From the NCBI RefSeq assembly GCF_016802725.1, contig NC_052679.1:10636138-10700137 (forward strand): 64,000 nt of DNA, read 5' to 3'. Positions 53,523 through 63,979 of this stretch are shown here, piece after piece; positions within the stretch are counted from its first letter, which is position 1; each line of letters starts with the position of its first letter. Made by a program: the position numbers and the translations under genes. Source of the DNA: Solenopsis invicta (taxonomy: Eukaryota > Arthropoda > Insecta > Hymenoptera > Formicidae). Below the pieces are notes generated by a model. That model did no database searches. It saw only the letters and a program-made list of their open reading frames with translations, and was not told where the DNA came from.

Positions 53523-53681
53523 CGGGCCAGTTTCACAACCATCGGTTAATTTAATCGGCTGATTATTCTATCGGAATTGACCAATTGTATTTGTCGTTAA
53601 GTAGAATTGACCAGAAATAGCCAATCACGGTTGACACTTAACCGGTCAGTTAAGTTAATCGGTAGTTGTGATACTGGCCCT
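53523..53681. mobile_element. Hairpin MITE GGGCCAGTTTCACAACCATC
   Basis: GGGCCAGTTTCACAACCATC mirrors GGTAGTTGTGATACTGGCCC. Inner TCGGTTAATTTAATCGGCTG and CCGGTCAGTTAAGTTAATCG pair. Lies about 330 bases upstream of Cdk10, inside a larger TGCGTTCCG-type repeat (about 53355-53730). Confidence 0.72.
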
Positions 53682-54007
53682 ACGCTGTGTTCCGTAATAA
53701 AAGTTGAGTTTGTGATTTCGGAACGCACCCAGTGTATGTTCTGTTGGCGAGCCGGAGGATTGCGGGGGATCCCCATTAGTAATGATAAAAAACGATAATA
53801 TTCTCGCTTGGCTTTGAGCAGTTGCATTATTATTTGTACGTCTATTAAACAATTGAGTTAAAAGAGTTGTTGTTACATACGTGTAAATAGTACCGTGAGT
53901 TATTGAACTTCAGATTTGAGGTAATTATTAATATCCATATTAGTAATCAAAGTTAAAGTACGTATTTTATATACTTCGTCGTATCACTGCTGCGTAGTAA
54001 GATAATG

Positions 54008-54140
54008 ACCTAGTTTATACCGAACACTTGATACACGTACTAATAATTTTCTATTAAATTATCTTAATTTCGGCAATGAATTTAAAAAATAGTATACTAA
54101 GCTGGTATAATATGAATCGAGATAATTAAATATATGTATC

Positions 54141-54214
<74 letters not shown>

Positions 54215-54292
54215 GCATCGTCGAAAGAAAGATAATTTAATAGAAAATTACGAGTTAGTACACGTATTAAGTGCTCGGTGTAAACTAGACCA
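54008..54292. mobile_element. MITE with CCTAGTTTATACCGAACACT ends
   Basis: CTAGTTTATACCGAACACTT mirrors GTGCTCGGTGTAAACTAG. Same family as 16117-17090 but without the nested insertion; its centre has expanded into an AT microsatellite (54142-54210). 54300-55255 is AT-rich with nothing recognised. Confidence 0.75.
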
Positions 54293-55267
54293 GTATCACA
54301 ATTTGCGAATTTATTGTATATACATGTACATATATTTTTATTGTATGTACATTTTTAACTTTTAGAGTAAATGGTATTTTTTATATCTATTATCAATGAT
54401 CAAGTGTGTGATTGTCATAATGAATGCTATTTTTCCTATTTTTTAAAAATTGAAATTTATGAAACATTTTTCCACATCATAATGAATTTTGTAATTATTT
54501 TAATAAACATTGTTTATTTTACTTTTAATAAATCTAGAATATTAGTTTTAGTTATGAGCTATGTTTCAGATGATATAGACCCATGTATCCACTTCGTTAA
54601 CTGTCTTAACTAGGATTATTCCTAAATTGTATATAAATTTTACACTACAATAATTTTATGATTAAATTAAATTTTAAGATTTACATGGATTATTTATATA
54701 TTATTTATATTATGTTTACATGGATCTCTTTGATGTAGTTAATACAGTGTAAATTGTTATAAATAAATAGGTAACAGTACAAAAAAAGTAATTATAGATT
54801 ATTAATATGATTTCAATATTGATAAAATAAAAATAATATTGAAAGTAAAAAAAATAAAATATAATTTTTATTACGAGACTACCAATAAAATTGGAATGAT
54901 GTATACATTGTGATTATTAGTAGATTGTTTATATCGATAACTCACCAAATATAGTTTACATTTCATACATGCAATGTAGTTTATTAATAATAGATTAATA
55001 ACACTTTACTATTAATAATCTAGATTATTAACACTTTACATGTAAATATATATGGTTTTAAATATATGGTTTTAAATATGCTTAACTGTGCATTTAAAAT
55101 AAATTTATAAAAGAACAGTGAAATTTTATGAAAGAAGACAAAAAGAAATATAATATAAATTTTGCAACTAAGACTAATAGATTTTCTATTCTAACAATTT
55201 AATTTTGGAAATTAGAAACAGGTTTTCAAACATTTTATCATTAAATTTATAAATTTATTTTAAGGAC

Positions 55268-55555
55268 ATGGCTGACGAACAGGAGGAAGTCAGTATAAAG
55301 GCAAGACTTTCAAAATTACATTGTCCGTTTACGTGGGAAATATTGGACAGCACCGTAAAGTACTCTACGATACATTCTAAAAGTGATGAAAATATGGATC
55401 CGGATGAAACATATTATCCTTTAGAACGGTTATTAGTAGTTTTGTTTAAATGTTATCAAGCTGTATCAAGTGCAGACAGTATCGGAACACAAAAAATTGA
55501 ACAAGCTGGAGAATTGTTAATACAAATTCAGCAAGAGTATGATTATAATATATAA
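55268..55555 (+). CDS. Small protein with IFIT-like N-terminus (95 aa), uncharacterised
   Basis: Starts ATGGCTGACGAACAGG just after TTTATTTTAAG, a good acceptor, so an upstream non-coding exon is likely. The peptide has IKARLSKLHCPFTWEIL, which resembles the L..L.CHFTWEL signature at the start of vertebrate IFIT proteins. Its second half (YYPLERLLVVLFKCYQAV, then AGELLIQIQQEYD) has the spacing and hydrophobic pattern of a first TPR helix pair. No signal peptide or membrane segment. It ends at TAA after DYNI. A possible donor (CAAGA|GTATGATT) occurs just before the stop, so the frame could continue into an unseen exon. Codon use looks like a host gene. Coding status fairly likely; the IFIT link is a hypothesis. 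Confidence 0.6.
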   Translation: MADEQEEVSIKARLSKLHCPFTWEILDSTVKYSTIHSKSDENMDPDETYYPLERLLVVLFKCYQAVSSADSIGTQKIEQAGELLIQIQQEYDYNI

Positions 55556-55644
55556 TATTTATGTTTTAATTTTAAAGTTTCCTAAGTTTTCCAACTTGAA
55601 AAATAGAGGAAAATTATGATTTTTTATTAATCTGCACACATGTG

Positions 55645-55930
55645 CACACATACTGCTCAAAAAATTATATTACTTTTTAGTAAATTTTTGCCCATTAAAC
55701 TAATTACGCAGTGAATAATTAATATAAAAATAAAGTTTAAAAAAAGTTTTACAAGACTCACTGTATAAGATGCTTTTATTCAATTTTATTTAGTTTCATA
55801 CTCAAAGCGGTCAGCTTTGAATAAGAAGGTATTTGAGATATCCAAAATATAGAAATTTGCAATTTTTTGCTAACAAAAAAATTGGCAATCACAATCATAT
55901 CGATATCATTTCAAAGTACAGATTTAGCTC
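55645..55930. mobile_element. Tc1-like repeat copy with ACTGCTCAAAAAATTA end
   Basis: Begins TACTGCTCAAAAAATTATAT and carries TAAACTAATTACGCAGTGAA, GGTCAGCTTTGAATAAG and TTGGCAATCACAATCATATC in the same order as the copies at 37640-38960 and 62700-63105. Confidence 0.5.
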
Positions 55931-56349
55931 TTAAATAAACAAATCCAAATAACAAAATGCGCGCATAGTGAATTCACGGAGCGCGCATGCTGTGCAGATT
56001 ATCCGCACGATGTGAGCTTACGGTATCTGATAGATGCGTCATCATATGAGAATCATATCGGTCGCACGCGTGCGGTACTCATGCGTGCGAGCGATATGCA
56101 CCTCAAATGCGTTCTCCAAATAAGACTCATATTGCTCGCATACATGCATACGGCACTCAAAAATTCTAATCATTGCCCATTTTTTTCATGTTCAATCAGC
56201 ACATATTTAAAAAATGTTTTTACAAACATTTTAAAAACTTTTGCAATAAAAGTTTTTCAAAAACGTTAAAATTAATGAATTTATGCCTCTTTTTACATTA
56301 AACAAATTTTTTTCTAATATTGAGGTTTTTTCTTAAGAATTATTTTTCC

Positions 56350-56430
56350 GAAATTTCCACGCGGTTACTCATCCAAGTTGCGACCTCGGTGAACGTTGCT
56401 TGGAATCTATGATCGCTGCGAATTGATCCC
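56350..56430 (-). repeat. 5S rRNA-derived module
   Basis: On the minus strand GATCAATTCGCAGCGATCAT, CCAAGCAACGTTCACCGAGG, TCGCAACTTGGATGAGTAAC, CGCGTGGAAATTTC, in the order of the 5S rRNA internal control region. Flanks match those of 29613 and 60301. Confidence 0.68.
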
Positions 56431-56516
56431 TTGTGATAATCTGTAAACACTTTGTGCTAATACGTGTACATCACTGATATATCAGGTCAATATATGTTAT
56501 CGAAAAGACGAAATAT

Positions 56517-57001
56517 ACGGGTGTCCCAAAATTCCCGCATTTGGAGTACAAGACGTGATACTTTACGATAAAAGAAACAACTTTTTTCTTTAGCAAAATT
56601 GCGTGCGACAAGTAGTTTTTGCAGGAGAGCACATTAAAGTTAACGAATAAGCGTTCTTGACTCTGCGGCGCTCAGGGCCAGCGCGCGCGCTCCTCACTCA
56701 CTTGTACCTAGTTGTTGGCTAGTGGTTGTAAGTAATGTCTTAAGATGCTGATACAATTCTGTTATAATTAGTTACATTTTAAGAATGTAGAATCAATGAA
56801 TATCGGCCGTTAACTTCTTCCGTATTGCTTAAAATATGAAAAGTTAATAAATTAAATATTGATTTCATTCTTTACGTAAAAAATGAATAAAAAATTATCT
56901 AATTCCGGTTTTTTAAATCTTTATTTTCACCTGAAAATAAAGATTAAAAAAAAAAAAACATCACGTCTTGTACACTAAATGCGCGAATTTTGGGACCTGT
57001 A
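56517..57001. mobile_element. MITE with ACGGGTGTCCCAAAATTCCC ends
   Basis: ACGGGTGTCCCAAAATTCCC mirrors GCGAATTTTGGGACCTGTA, and GTACAAGACGTGAT pairs with ATCACGTCTTGTAC. It interrupts the flank of the 5S-derived module (CGAAATATA | continuing ATAATTAAAG). Confidence 0.75.
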
Positions 57002-57649
57002 TATAATTAAAGTATTTAAATATAATATATAATTATTTAAATTACATAAATTATTTGAATACCTATATAAATATATATAATTAAGTAATTTTTTTACTGA
57101 TTTTTATAGATGTTATTAAAACATTTTTTAAACGAATTTTAAAATTAATAATAATTAAAAAATAAATAGTTTGAACGATAAATAATAAATAAACATAATT
57201 TTATAGAGATGAAAAATAAAGAAAATAATTAATATTAAATAAACATTAAATAAATATTAAATAAACATCTAAAAAATGCTTACTAAAATCATTTTTTCAA
57301 TTAAACAATTTCTGAAAATAAATACTTAAATAATATTAAATAAAAGTTTAAAAAACGTTTATTTAAAAGAAAAGAAAATAAATATAAAATAAATATTAAA
57401 TTAATATTTAATAAATGAACGTTTTTGAAACTGTTTCAAATGAAAAAATAAATATTAAATTAATGTTAAATTAATGTTTTTAAAAAATGTTTTTTTAAAT
57501 GAAAAATTTATATATGAAATAAATATAAATAAACGTAAAATAAACGTTAAGTAAATATTTTTTCAAATCATTTTAAATATTTAATTAATGTTAAACGTTA
57601 AATTAATATTAAATAAATATTTTCTCTAAATAATTATTTTAAATATTTA

Positions 57650-59312
57650 ATTAATGTTGGACTTTCGTTTCCGGTAGCGAAGATGATTGACGTGTGTGTG
57701 GAGAGTGCGATTGATAAGCAGGTGTTAGGGGATAAGGTGAGACGTGGTGGAGTGCAAGGAGGTGAAGGGAAAGGGAAGAGGCTGGTGGTGGAGGATGAAT
57801 AAGGGTAAAGGGCGGGGGTAAGGGAATAGTGAGACACGAGTGATAGTAGGGTTGAGACGGGATTTGGAGGTTAGACGGGAGAGCAGGTATAGAGAGCAGA
57901 GAAGAAGCAGAAAAGAAGAAGGGTAGCGACATCGGGCGGTAGAAGTGAGAAGCATAGCAGGAGAGAGTAAGTGCAGTTGCGGGAAATTTTGAATTGGAGT
58001 AACTTTTGAGTAACCGATATATTATCTCAGTATATAATTTTGTATTTTTACATTTGCTACATTTATATAATGATTTTACAAATAAGTTAAAAATATTATT
58101 TTATATTTAAAAAGAGTTATATTTTCTAGTAAATATTTTCTAGAACTGCAAAAAATATATTACTTAATTTAAAAAATTTTTTTTATTTACATAAATATAA
58201 ATAAATAAATAAATATTTCAAAAAAAAATTTTTTTTTTAACTTGATTGCAAGTAAACAAACTCTTGAATAGGGAAAGTTGGCAGATTAGAAGACGAGATG
58301 GAGGAAGGAAAGGAGGGAGAGAAGGAGAGGGAAAGGGAAGTAGAGGAGTGAAAAGGGGTGGAGAAGAGGAAGACTGAGCAAAGCAGAAGGTTTAATGAGG
58401 GATAGAGTATATAGTTTGTCGTTGATAGATGCGTTTAAGAGAGGAGAGAAAAGAAAGGCGATAGATGCATTACAGGCAGATATTTTTAAGAAAAGTATAA
58501 AGGTATTGAGGTCGCCGGAAAAGCGAGAAGAAGGGGGGTTAAGTGAGATATTAAGAGAGGTGAGGGAGGGTTTTAAATTAAAGCGGAATTAAGAGAGGTA
58601 AAGGAGGGGAAAGCAGAGATGAGGGAGTGGATGGAAGATATTAGGAAAAGATTAGCCAGTTTAGAGAAAAGAGTGGAAGAGATTGAGAAAGGTAGGGGGA
58701 GGGAGGAGAAAGAGGAAGGGGGTGAAGAAAGGAAGGAGGAGGAAAAGGCAGATAGAGAGAAGGAGAAAGGGAGAGATAAAGGAATTAGAAGAAAGGATGA
58801 AGAGAATAGAGTTAGAGGGGAGAAAAGAGGAAAAGGGAAGAGGAAGAAAAATATAATCATAAAAGGAGTGAAAGCAAAGGAGAAAGGGATAGAGGGTTTA
58901 AGAAAAGAGATAGAAAAGATAGTGGGGGCGACAGCGAAAGTGGAAGGGATAAGGAGTATAGAGAAGAAAGATAAGGAAGGAAGGGAAATGGTATGGGTAA
59001 GATTAGCGAGTGTAGGGGCAAAAATTGAAGTGATGAAAGGAAAAGCGAAGCTGAGGGAAAGAAGGAAGTGGGTAGTAGATGATCTGACAGAAAAGGACAG
59101 AAGGATAGAGTAGTGGATAAGGAAGGAAGCGGAAAGGATAAGGAGGGAAGGTAGGAAAGTAAGAGTAGGATATATGAAAATATGGATTAAGGAGAAATTA
59201 TGGGTATGGGATGAGATTAAGGATGAGTTGAGAGAATGGCACGGAAAAGAAGTAAGAGAATGGAGGGAGGGGATAGAGGAGGGTAGAGGGGTGGAGAAAG
59301 TACTTATGTAAC
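57650..59312 (+). pseudogene. Non-LTR retrotransposon (LINE) ORF1 relic, purine-rich
   Basis: From about 58395 the plus strand encodes a decayed L1-type ORF1 protein, the RNA-binding chaperone of LINEs. There is a basic N-terminus, a coiled coil (MREWMEDIRKRLASLEKRVE), a very charged Lys/Glu linker, then an RRM-like start NIIIKGVKAKEKG and a C-terminal part with WVRLASVGAKIEVMKGKAK and WVVDDLTEKDRR. Lesions: a frameshift near 58580 between the two reading frames, and an in-frame TAG at 59111 before WIRKEAERIRREGRK. The preceding 57650-57970 stretch is equally G/A-rich and may be the 5' end; 57975-58270 is an AT-rich interruption. No ORF2 or reverse transcriptase is present. Family placement beyond L1-like ORF1 is uncertain. 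Confidence 0.6.
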
Positions 59313-59499
59313 AAGGCAAATAAGAGGTATTTTTGATTAAATCGTGTCTAAAATTGAAAATTGATGTGTTTCATGATATATTTCGGAAAAACTCCTTTTT
59401 CTACAGCATTTTATAGTATTCCAACTTTAAACAAAGTATATGCGAGTAACATTCGCAAACCTGTTCGAACGTATTTTGTCCAGCTTTTTTATTTTACGT

Positions 59500-59744
59500 A
59501 AAATACAAAAAAGTTTCACTTACACACTATATGGGTCGCATTGACCCTAACAAAACTTTGCTGCCGTGCCGTTCGAATTCTAGTTGTCCAAAAATGTTGA
59601 TCAACCATATCAATCGAAAGAGATTTCAAACTTTTTTTACGTCTTGGTCTAAACCTCCTATCTCATTCCGTCTTCACATAGCAAGCGTTCAAAATTTCAT
59701 ATGGGGTCTCTTAGACCCACTTACGTGTTTAAGGGTTAAATAAA
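59500..59744. mobile_element. Possible piggyBac-type terminal fragment
   Basis: GGGTCTCTTAGACCCACTTA followed by CGTGTTTAAGGG and TTAA resembles piggyBac ends, with a GGGTC..GACCC subterminal palindrome. A related GGGTCGCATTGACCC lies at 59531. The other terminus was not identified. Confidence 0.35.
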
Positions 59745-59942
59745 TATTTAATAAATGTTTAATAAATATTTTTTTATAATGAATTGTACAATGAGAAATT
59801 AATATTAAATAAATATTTAAAAAACATTTAAAAAATATTGTGTGCTGACTGAGATACTTTTAATGCATTGTATTATACATCAATGTTTTTTATTTTTTTT
59901 ATGATTTACAATTAAAGATTAATAATATTATTATTTACAATT

Positions 59943-60881
59943 CCTAATAGCACAGGGACATCTACGGGACGTCTTAAAGACGACCTGTCGTGACGAGCGG
60001 GATATTCTGGGGACAAACTGTTATAGTCCCGAAACGTCCTGTGGACGTTCTGTGGACTACCAAATAAGCGCCTCATTTTTGCCTTCTGGACATCCTGTGG
60101 ACATCGGGAGTCCTAAAGATGTCCATTTGCAATCCTCGGGATATACATACGCATTTCAAGACTATTTTAGGATATTTAAGAAATATCCGCATAAATATAT
60201 TATATTTTTACACCACATAATTCCAATTGAGCAAAACAATATTTTAATAACATTTTAAAAAACATTTTTTGCAAAAAAAATTTGGGAATTTTTTCTCGAA
60301 AATTCCCAAGCGGTCACCCATCCAAGTCGCGACTCCGGTGAACGTTGCTTGACCTCCATGATCGCTGTGAATTGAATCCTTTGCAATGATCTGTGAACAC
60401 TTTATGTTAATATGTGTATATAACTGATAGATTAAGTTTTATATTATTGAAAAGATGAAATATGTATAATTAAACCATATTATTTATATAAATATATATA
60501 AAATTATAGTTTTTTTACTGATTTTTACAAATGCGGATTAGTATTTGGAATAACTTTTCTGTTATTATGTTTAAATAAGAATGCAACTAAAAAATATGTC
60601 AATATAATACAATAATTAAATTAAGTACACAAAAATTTTCATTAAAAAAACATTTAAAAAATGCTTTTTGCTGCTCATTAGGATGTAGATTAAGGTTTCT
60701 TTATTCATAGATCTATTTTGTCCATTGATACCGTTGTAAAATTCTTTGATTAATATTTGTCCTTTTCTTGTCTGAATGTATAACCATTTATATTCTAGTA
60801 TAATGTCCTATGTCCGTCTATTGTTCCGGAACATTCAGGACGAATTCAGGATTATCTCGAGAACGTCTTGTGCTATTAGGG
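59943..60881. mobile_element. Element with CCTAATAGCACA ends carrying a 5S-derived module
   Basis: CCTAATAGCACAGGGACATC at the left mirrors GACGTCTTGTGCTATTAGG at the right. The left arm has repeated GTCCTGTGGAC-type palindromic words. The interior holds the module at 60301-60380 with its usual AT-rich flanks. Confidence 0.65.
60301..60380 (-). repeat. 5S rRNA-derived module, best preserved copy
   Basis: On the minus strand it reads CACAGCGATCATGGAGGTCA, AGCAACGTTCACCGGAGTCG, CGACTTGGATGGGTGACCGC, TTGGGAATTTTCG. Compared with insect 5S rRNA this covers roughly nucleotides 35 to 105: GATCAC..GAAGTTAAGC, the intermediate element, and the GACCGCTTGGGAA C-box region. The first third and the 3' stem of 5S are absent. 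Confidence 0.72.
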
Positions 60882-61009
60882 ATATCTTTAGTGAATTAAC
60901 ATTGAAAGCATTAAAAACATAAAAAGTACTTGAAAAAAATGCGCAATGATTGGAAGTTTATATAGTATTTTGTAAATTTGTTAATTTAATATAATATATG
61001 AGAGGGTCT

Positions 61010-61255
61010 TGTTTGATCACGTTACGATTGACCACAGCGTGCTCTCATCACATCGTGAGGGCAGCGTGATATGTTCTTGTGCGCACGGTGGGATTATCAC
61101 GTTACTCTCACGCCGTGAAATGTTCCCATCACGCGTGATTGCAACATGCAAGTTTTTACGCGTACACGCGTGCGCCCATCACATTGTGAGGGCACTGTGA
61201 TACACTTTTGCATGCACAACGTGATTGTCACGTCGTGAGAATAACGTCAACTCAC
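61010..61255. repeat. TCACG/CGTGA-rich imperfect repeats
   Basis: Units such as CATCACATCGTGAGGGCAGC and CATCACATTGTGAGGGCACT are repeated about 145 bp apart, each followed by GTGATA and a TTGTGCGCACG or TTGCATGCACA block. Many short TCAC..GTGA palindromes. A T20 tract follows at 61270-61292. Confidence 0.65.
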
Positions 61256-61508
61256 GAATTGTTATCTGGTTTTTTTTTTTTTTTTTTTTTTTAGACCACT
61301 GGCATTTGCGTAATTTGATTTGCATTATGAGGAGGTTGCTCAATCAGATTTTGCACATTATATGTGTCTGTATCCATATAAATTTTTTTGTAAGAAGTGT
61401 TGTCTCTTTGTTGTATCATGTCGTGTAATTGTGATTTAATATTGATATATTTTTTTTATATTAATTTCAGAAATTTTATTCTAAAATTGACACAATGCTT
61501 CTTCCAAT

Positions 61509-61805
61509 AGAGTTTTTTACTGGGAAAACTGGAAGGGTTCCGATAGCGCACATCCCGATAGCCCACCAACCAATCATCTTGATTTATCTAACCCAACCTA
61601 CGGAAAATCTCTAGGCATCTGCCATTGTGAGTGGTTTGTGTGCTATCGGGATGTGCGCTATCGGGACCCGCCGGAGAAAACTAGTGCGTCCTGAGTATGC
61701 ACTCGCCACTGGCAATTGGACGTTTTGGTTCGTGCAATGATAGTGCCAACGGAAACGCCAATTACGTGCAGCGAGTGCATATTCAGTGCGCACTAGTTTT
61801 CCCAA
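61509..61805. mobile_element. TTTTCCCA-ended MITE interrupted by a hAT-type MITE
   Basis: The left stub TTTTTTACTGGGAAAACT and the right part AAAACTAGTGCGTCCTGAGT to AGTGCGCACTAGTTTTCCCA form one MITE related to 40664-40834. It is split at GAAAACT by the 61531-61674 element. Confidence 0.7.
61531..61674. mobile_element. hAT-type MITE, CGATAG-arm copy
   Basis: GGAAGGGTTCCGATAGCGCA to TGCGCTATCGGGACCCGCCG, flanked by GGAAAACT and AGAAAACT (8 bp, one mismatch). Nearly identical to 28224-28359 over the whole element. Confidence 0.78.
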
Positions 61806-61830
61806 AATCCTATGAGTCTGCCATAATTGC

Positions 61831-61971
61831 GGAAGGGTTCCAGTTGCGCACAGACCCAATTTGACACCACCAATGATAGGCCGATGCCTAGAGTATTTCC
61901 GTTAGTTGGGTTAGATTAGATTACGTGATTGGTGGTGTCCAATCGGGTCTTTGTGCATCTGAGACCCTTCC
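61831..61971. mobile_element. hAT-type MITE, third arm type
   Basis: GGAAGGGTTCCAGTTGCGCA ... TGCATCTGAGACCCTTCC, flanked by ATAATTGC and ATAGTTGC (8 bp, one mismatch). Arms differ from the CGATAG copies (CCCAATTTGACACCACC with GGTGGTGTCCAATCGGG), but the core CGATGCCTAGAGTATTTCCG and TTGGGTTAGAT is shared. Confidence 0.75.
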
Positions 61972-62350
61972 ATAGTTGCCAGTTGTCTTCGACGATTTCT
62001 TAAACGATATTTTACCATGAACGTTATTTCTTCTTTAACTTAATAATACATTTATGATACATAATAGAACATTGTTACATTATGAAACAAAGCACTGTGT
62101 CAACTTTGAAATGAAATTTTTTAATCTAATATAAAAGAATGCATCAGTGGTTGCGTTCAGCAGACTTAACAGTTGAGTGTTTGCTGTTATTGATGTTCTT
62201 CTAAATCTAAGAGTTTGATTAGATGATTTAAAAGAATACATCAACATGTTGAGTCTGTTTAACGTGGCCAATATGAGATCACGATTGCGCGAGGTACAGC
62301 GAAAAGATAGCAACACTTCTTACTAAAAGAAAAATTTCTATGTGTATATA

Positions 62351-62630
62351 GCAATTTTAGGAAAATAGTAACTGACTAGGCAAATAGCATTTGCCTGGTC
62401 AAATAGCTTAGAATTAAAAACACAAAATACCTGCTTTAAAAACCCAATAATTATACAATTTTTGTGTTTTTCAAGCAGGCACGTATTTAAAGTAGAGAAT
62501 TAAAAACACAAAATGCCTGCTTTAAAAACAAAATTTATATAATTTATTCTAACCTAATCTAACTTAACCTAACCTAACTTAACCAGGCAAATGCTATTTG
62601 CCTAGTCAGTTACTATTTTCCTAAAATTGC
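62351..62630. mobile_element. MITE with GCAATTTTAGGAAAATAGTA ends
   Basis: GCAATTTTAGGAAAATAGTA and TACTATTTTCCTAAAATTGC are perfect inverted repeats, continuing through CTAGGCAAATAGCATTTGCC. The interior has two ATTAAAAACACAAAAT..CCTGCTTTAAAAAC units and a CCTAA-rich run. Confidence 0.8.
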
Positions 62631-62699
62631 TATTTGCTTGCGACATATACACATGTACACTTCATATATATATATATGTATATATAATGTGCAAATTCC

Positions 62700-63110
62700 A
62701 AGCCAACAATCTCCATATGGTGCAAATGCTGGTGATCAAATCATAAAAAAACAGGAGTTACTTTAAATTGCGATATCTTGCTAAATAATAAGAGTAGAAT
62801 AATTTTTTTTTTATTTGAAACAAAGTTCGTATTTTGAAATATCGATGTGATTGAAATCGCCAATTTTTTTGTTAGACGAAAGACTGCAAATTTCAAGATT
62901 TCAAGATTTTGGATATTTTAATACATTCTTATTTATAGCTGATCACACCCTTGAGTATTAAACTGAATAAAAATTGAACAAAGGCATCTTATTGTAAAGT
63001 TTTCCCTGTAAAATCTTTGTTAAATTTATTTTTACTTATTTGCTGAGTAATTACCGTTTAAACTAGATAAAAATTTACTAAGAAAAAGTAATTTCCTAAT
63101 TTTTTGAACA
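62700..63110. mobile_element. Tc1-like repeat copy, inverted
   Basis: Runs from CTCCATATGG-side flank to TTTTTGAACAATG, with TTTGCTGAGTAATTACCG, TAGCTGATCACACCCTTGAG and ATCGATGTGATTGAAATCGC matching the other Tc1-like copies in reverse order. Its end adjoins the TG microsatellite. Confidence 0.45.
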
Positions 63111-63112
63111 AT

Positions 63113-63249
<137 letters not shown>

Positions 63250-63979
63250 CAGGGTGCGAGAAAAGTTCCGGGACGGCGAAATATCTCGAAAACTAAGCAT
63301 TTTAGGAAAAAGTGTTTCAGACAAAAGTTGTAGGGTTTAAAAAGATCTATTTACTGATCTTATCAGCTTGACCTTGGATGGCGTCGCCAAGGTCAGATCG
63401 AAATTACATTAACTTTTTTAAATGGAACACCTAACTTTTTATTGCATATTGTAGCTTATCTCGAGACCTTTCCAAAACATTACAAGAAAGTTTATTTTCG
63501 TTGAGTACTTTCCGAGTTGTGAGGCTTGAAAGCTACAGTGTACTGTAGTGTGGGTCCAGCCACTCTTGCCTTAACTGGCCGGACACACGCCACACTTGCC
63601 TTAACTAGCCGGACACACGCCACACTTGCCTTAACTGGCCGGACCCACACGCCACTCTTGCCTTAACTGGCTGGACCCACACTACAGTACACTGTAGCTT
63701 TCAAGCCTCACAACTCGGAAAGTACTCAACGAAAATAAACTTTCTTGTAATGTTTTGGAAAGGTCTCGAGATAAGCTACAATATGCAATAAAAAGTTAGG
63801 TGTTCCATTTAAAAAAGTTAATGTAATTTCGATCTGACCTTGGCGACGCCATCCAAGGTCAAACTGATAAGATCAGTAAATAGATCTTTTTAAACCCTAC
63901 AACTTTTGTCTGAAACACTTTTTCCTAAAATGCTTAGTTTTCGAGATATTTCGCCGTCCCGGAACTTTTCTCGCACCCT
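63250..63979. mobile_element. 730-bp near-perfect palindromic element
   Basis: CAGGGTGCGAGAAAAGTTCC at the left mirrors GGAACTTTTCTCGCACCCT at the right, and about 300 bp of each arm match nearly perfectly. The CTTGGATGGCGTCGCCAAGG and CTTTCCAAAACATTACAAG words place it with 1463-1962 and 47560-48000. The centre carries a minisatellite. The AT repeat at the right edge continues past the window. Confidence 0.85.
63549..63682. repeat. 30-bp minisatellite inside an inverted pair
   Basis: Four copies of a unit built on CTTGCCTTAACTGGCCGGAC and ACACGCCACA, bracketed by GTGTGGGTCCAGCCA and TGGCTGGACCCACAC. Sits at the exact centre of the 63250-63979 palindrome and looks like a small separate insertion. 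Confidence 0.8.

Larger units (their letters stand above)
56192..59852. mobile_element. Large element related to 29233-30720, with several insertions
   Basis: TTCAATCAGCACATATTTAA at the left mirrors AATATTGTGTGCTGACTGAG at the right. Arms and the TAAATAAATATTAAATTAAT interior match the 29233-30720 element. Insertions: a MITE (56517-57001), a LINE fragment (about 57650-59312) and a possible piggyBac-type end near 59744. Confidence 0.62.

Noticed and set aside
58573..59319. 248-codon Ser/Leu/Pro-rich frame on the minus strand
   Set aside because: It is the antisense shadow of the purine-rich LINE ORF1; the composition alone explains the absence of stops.
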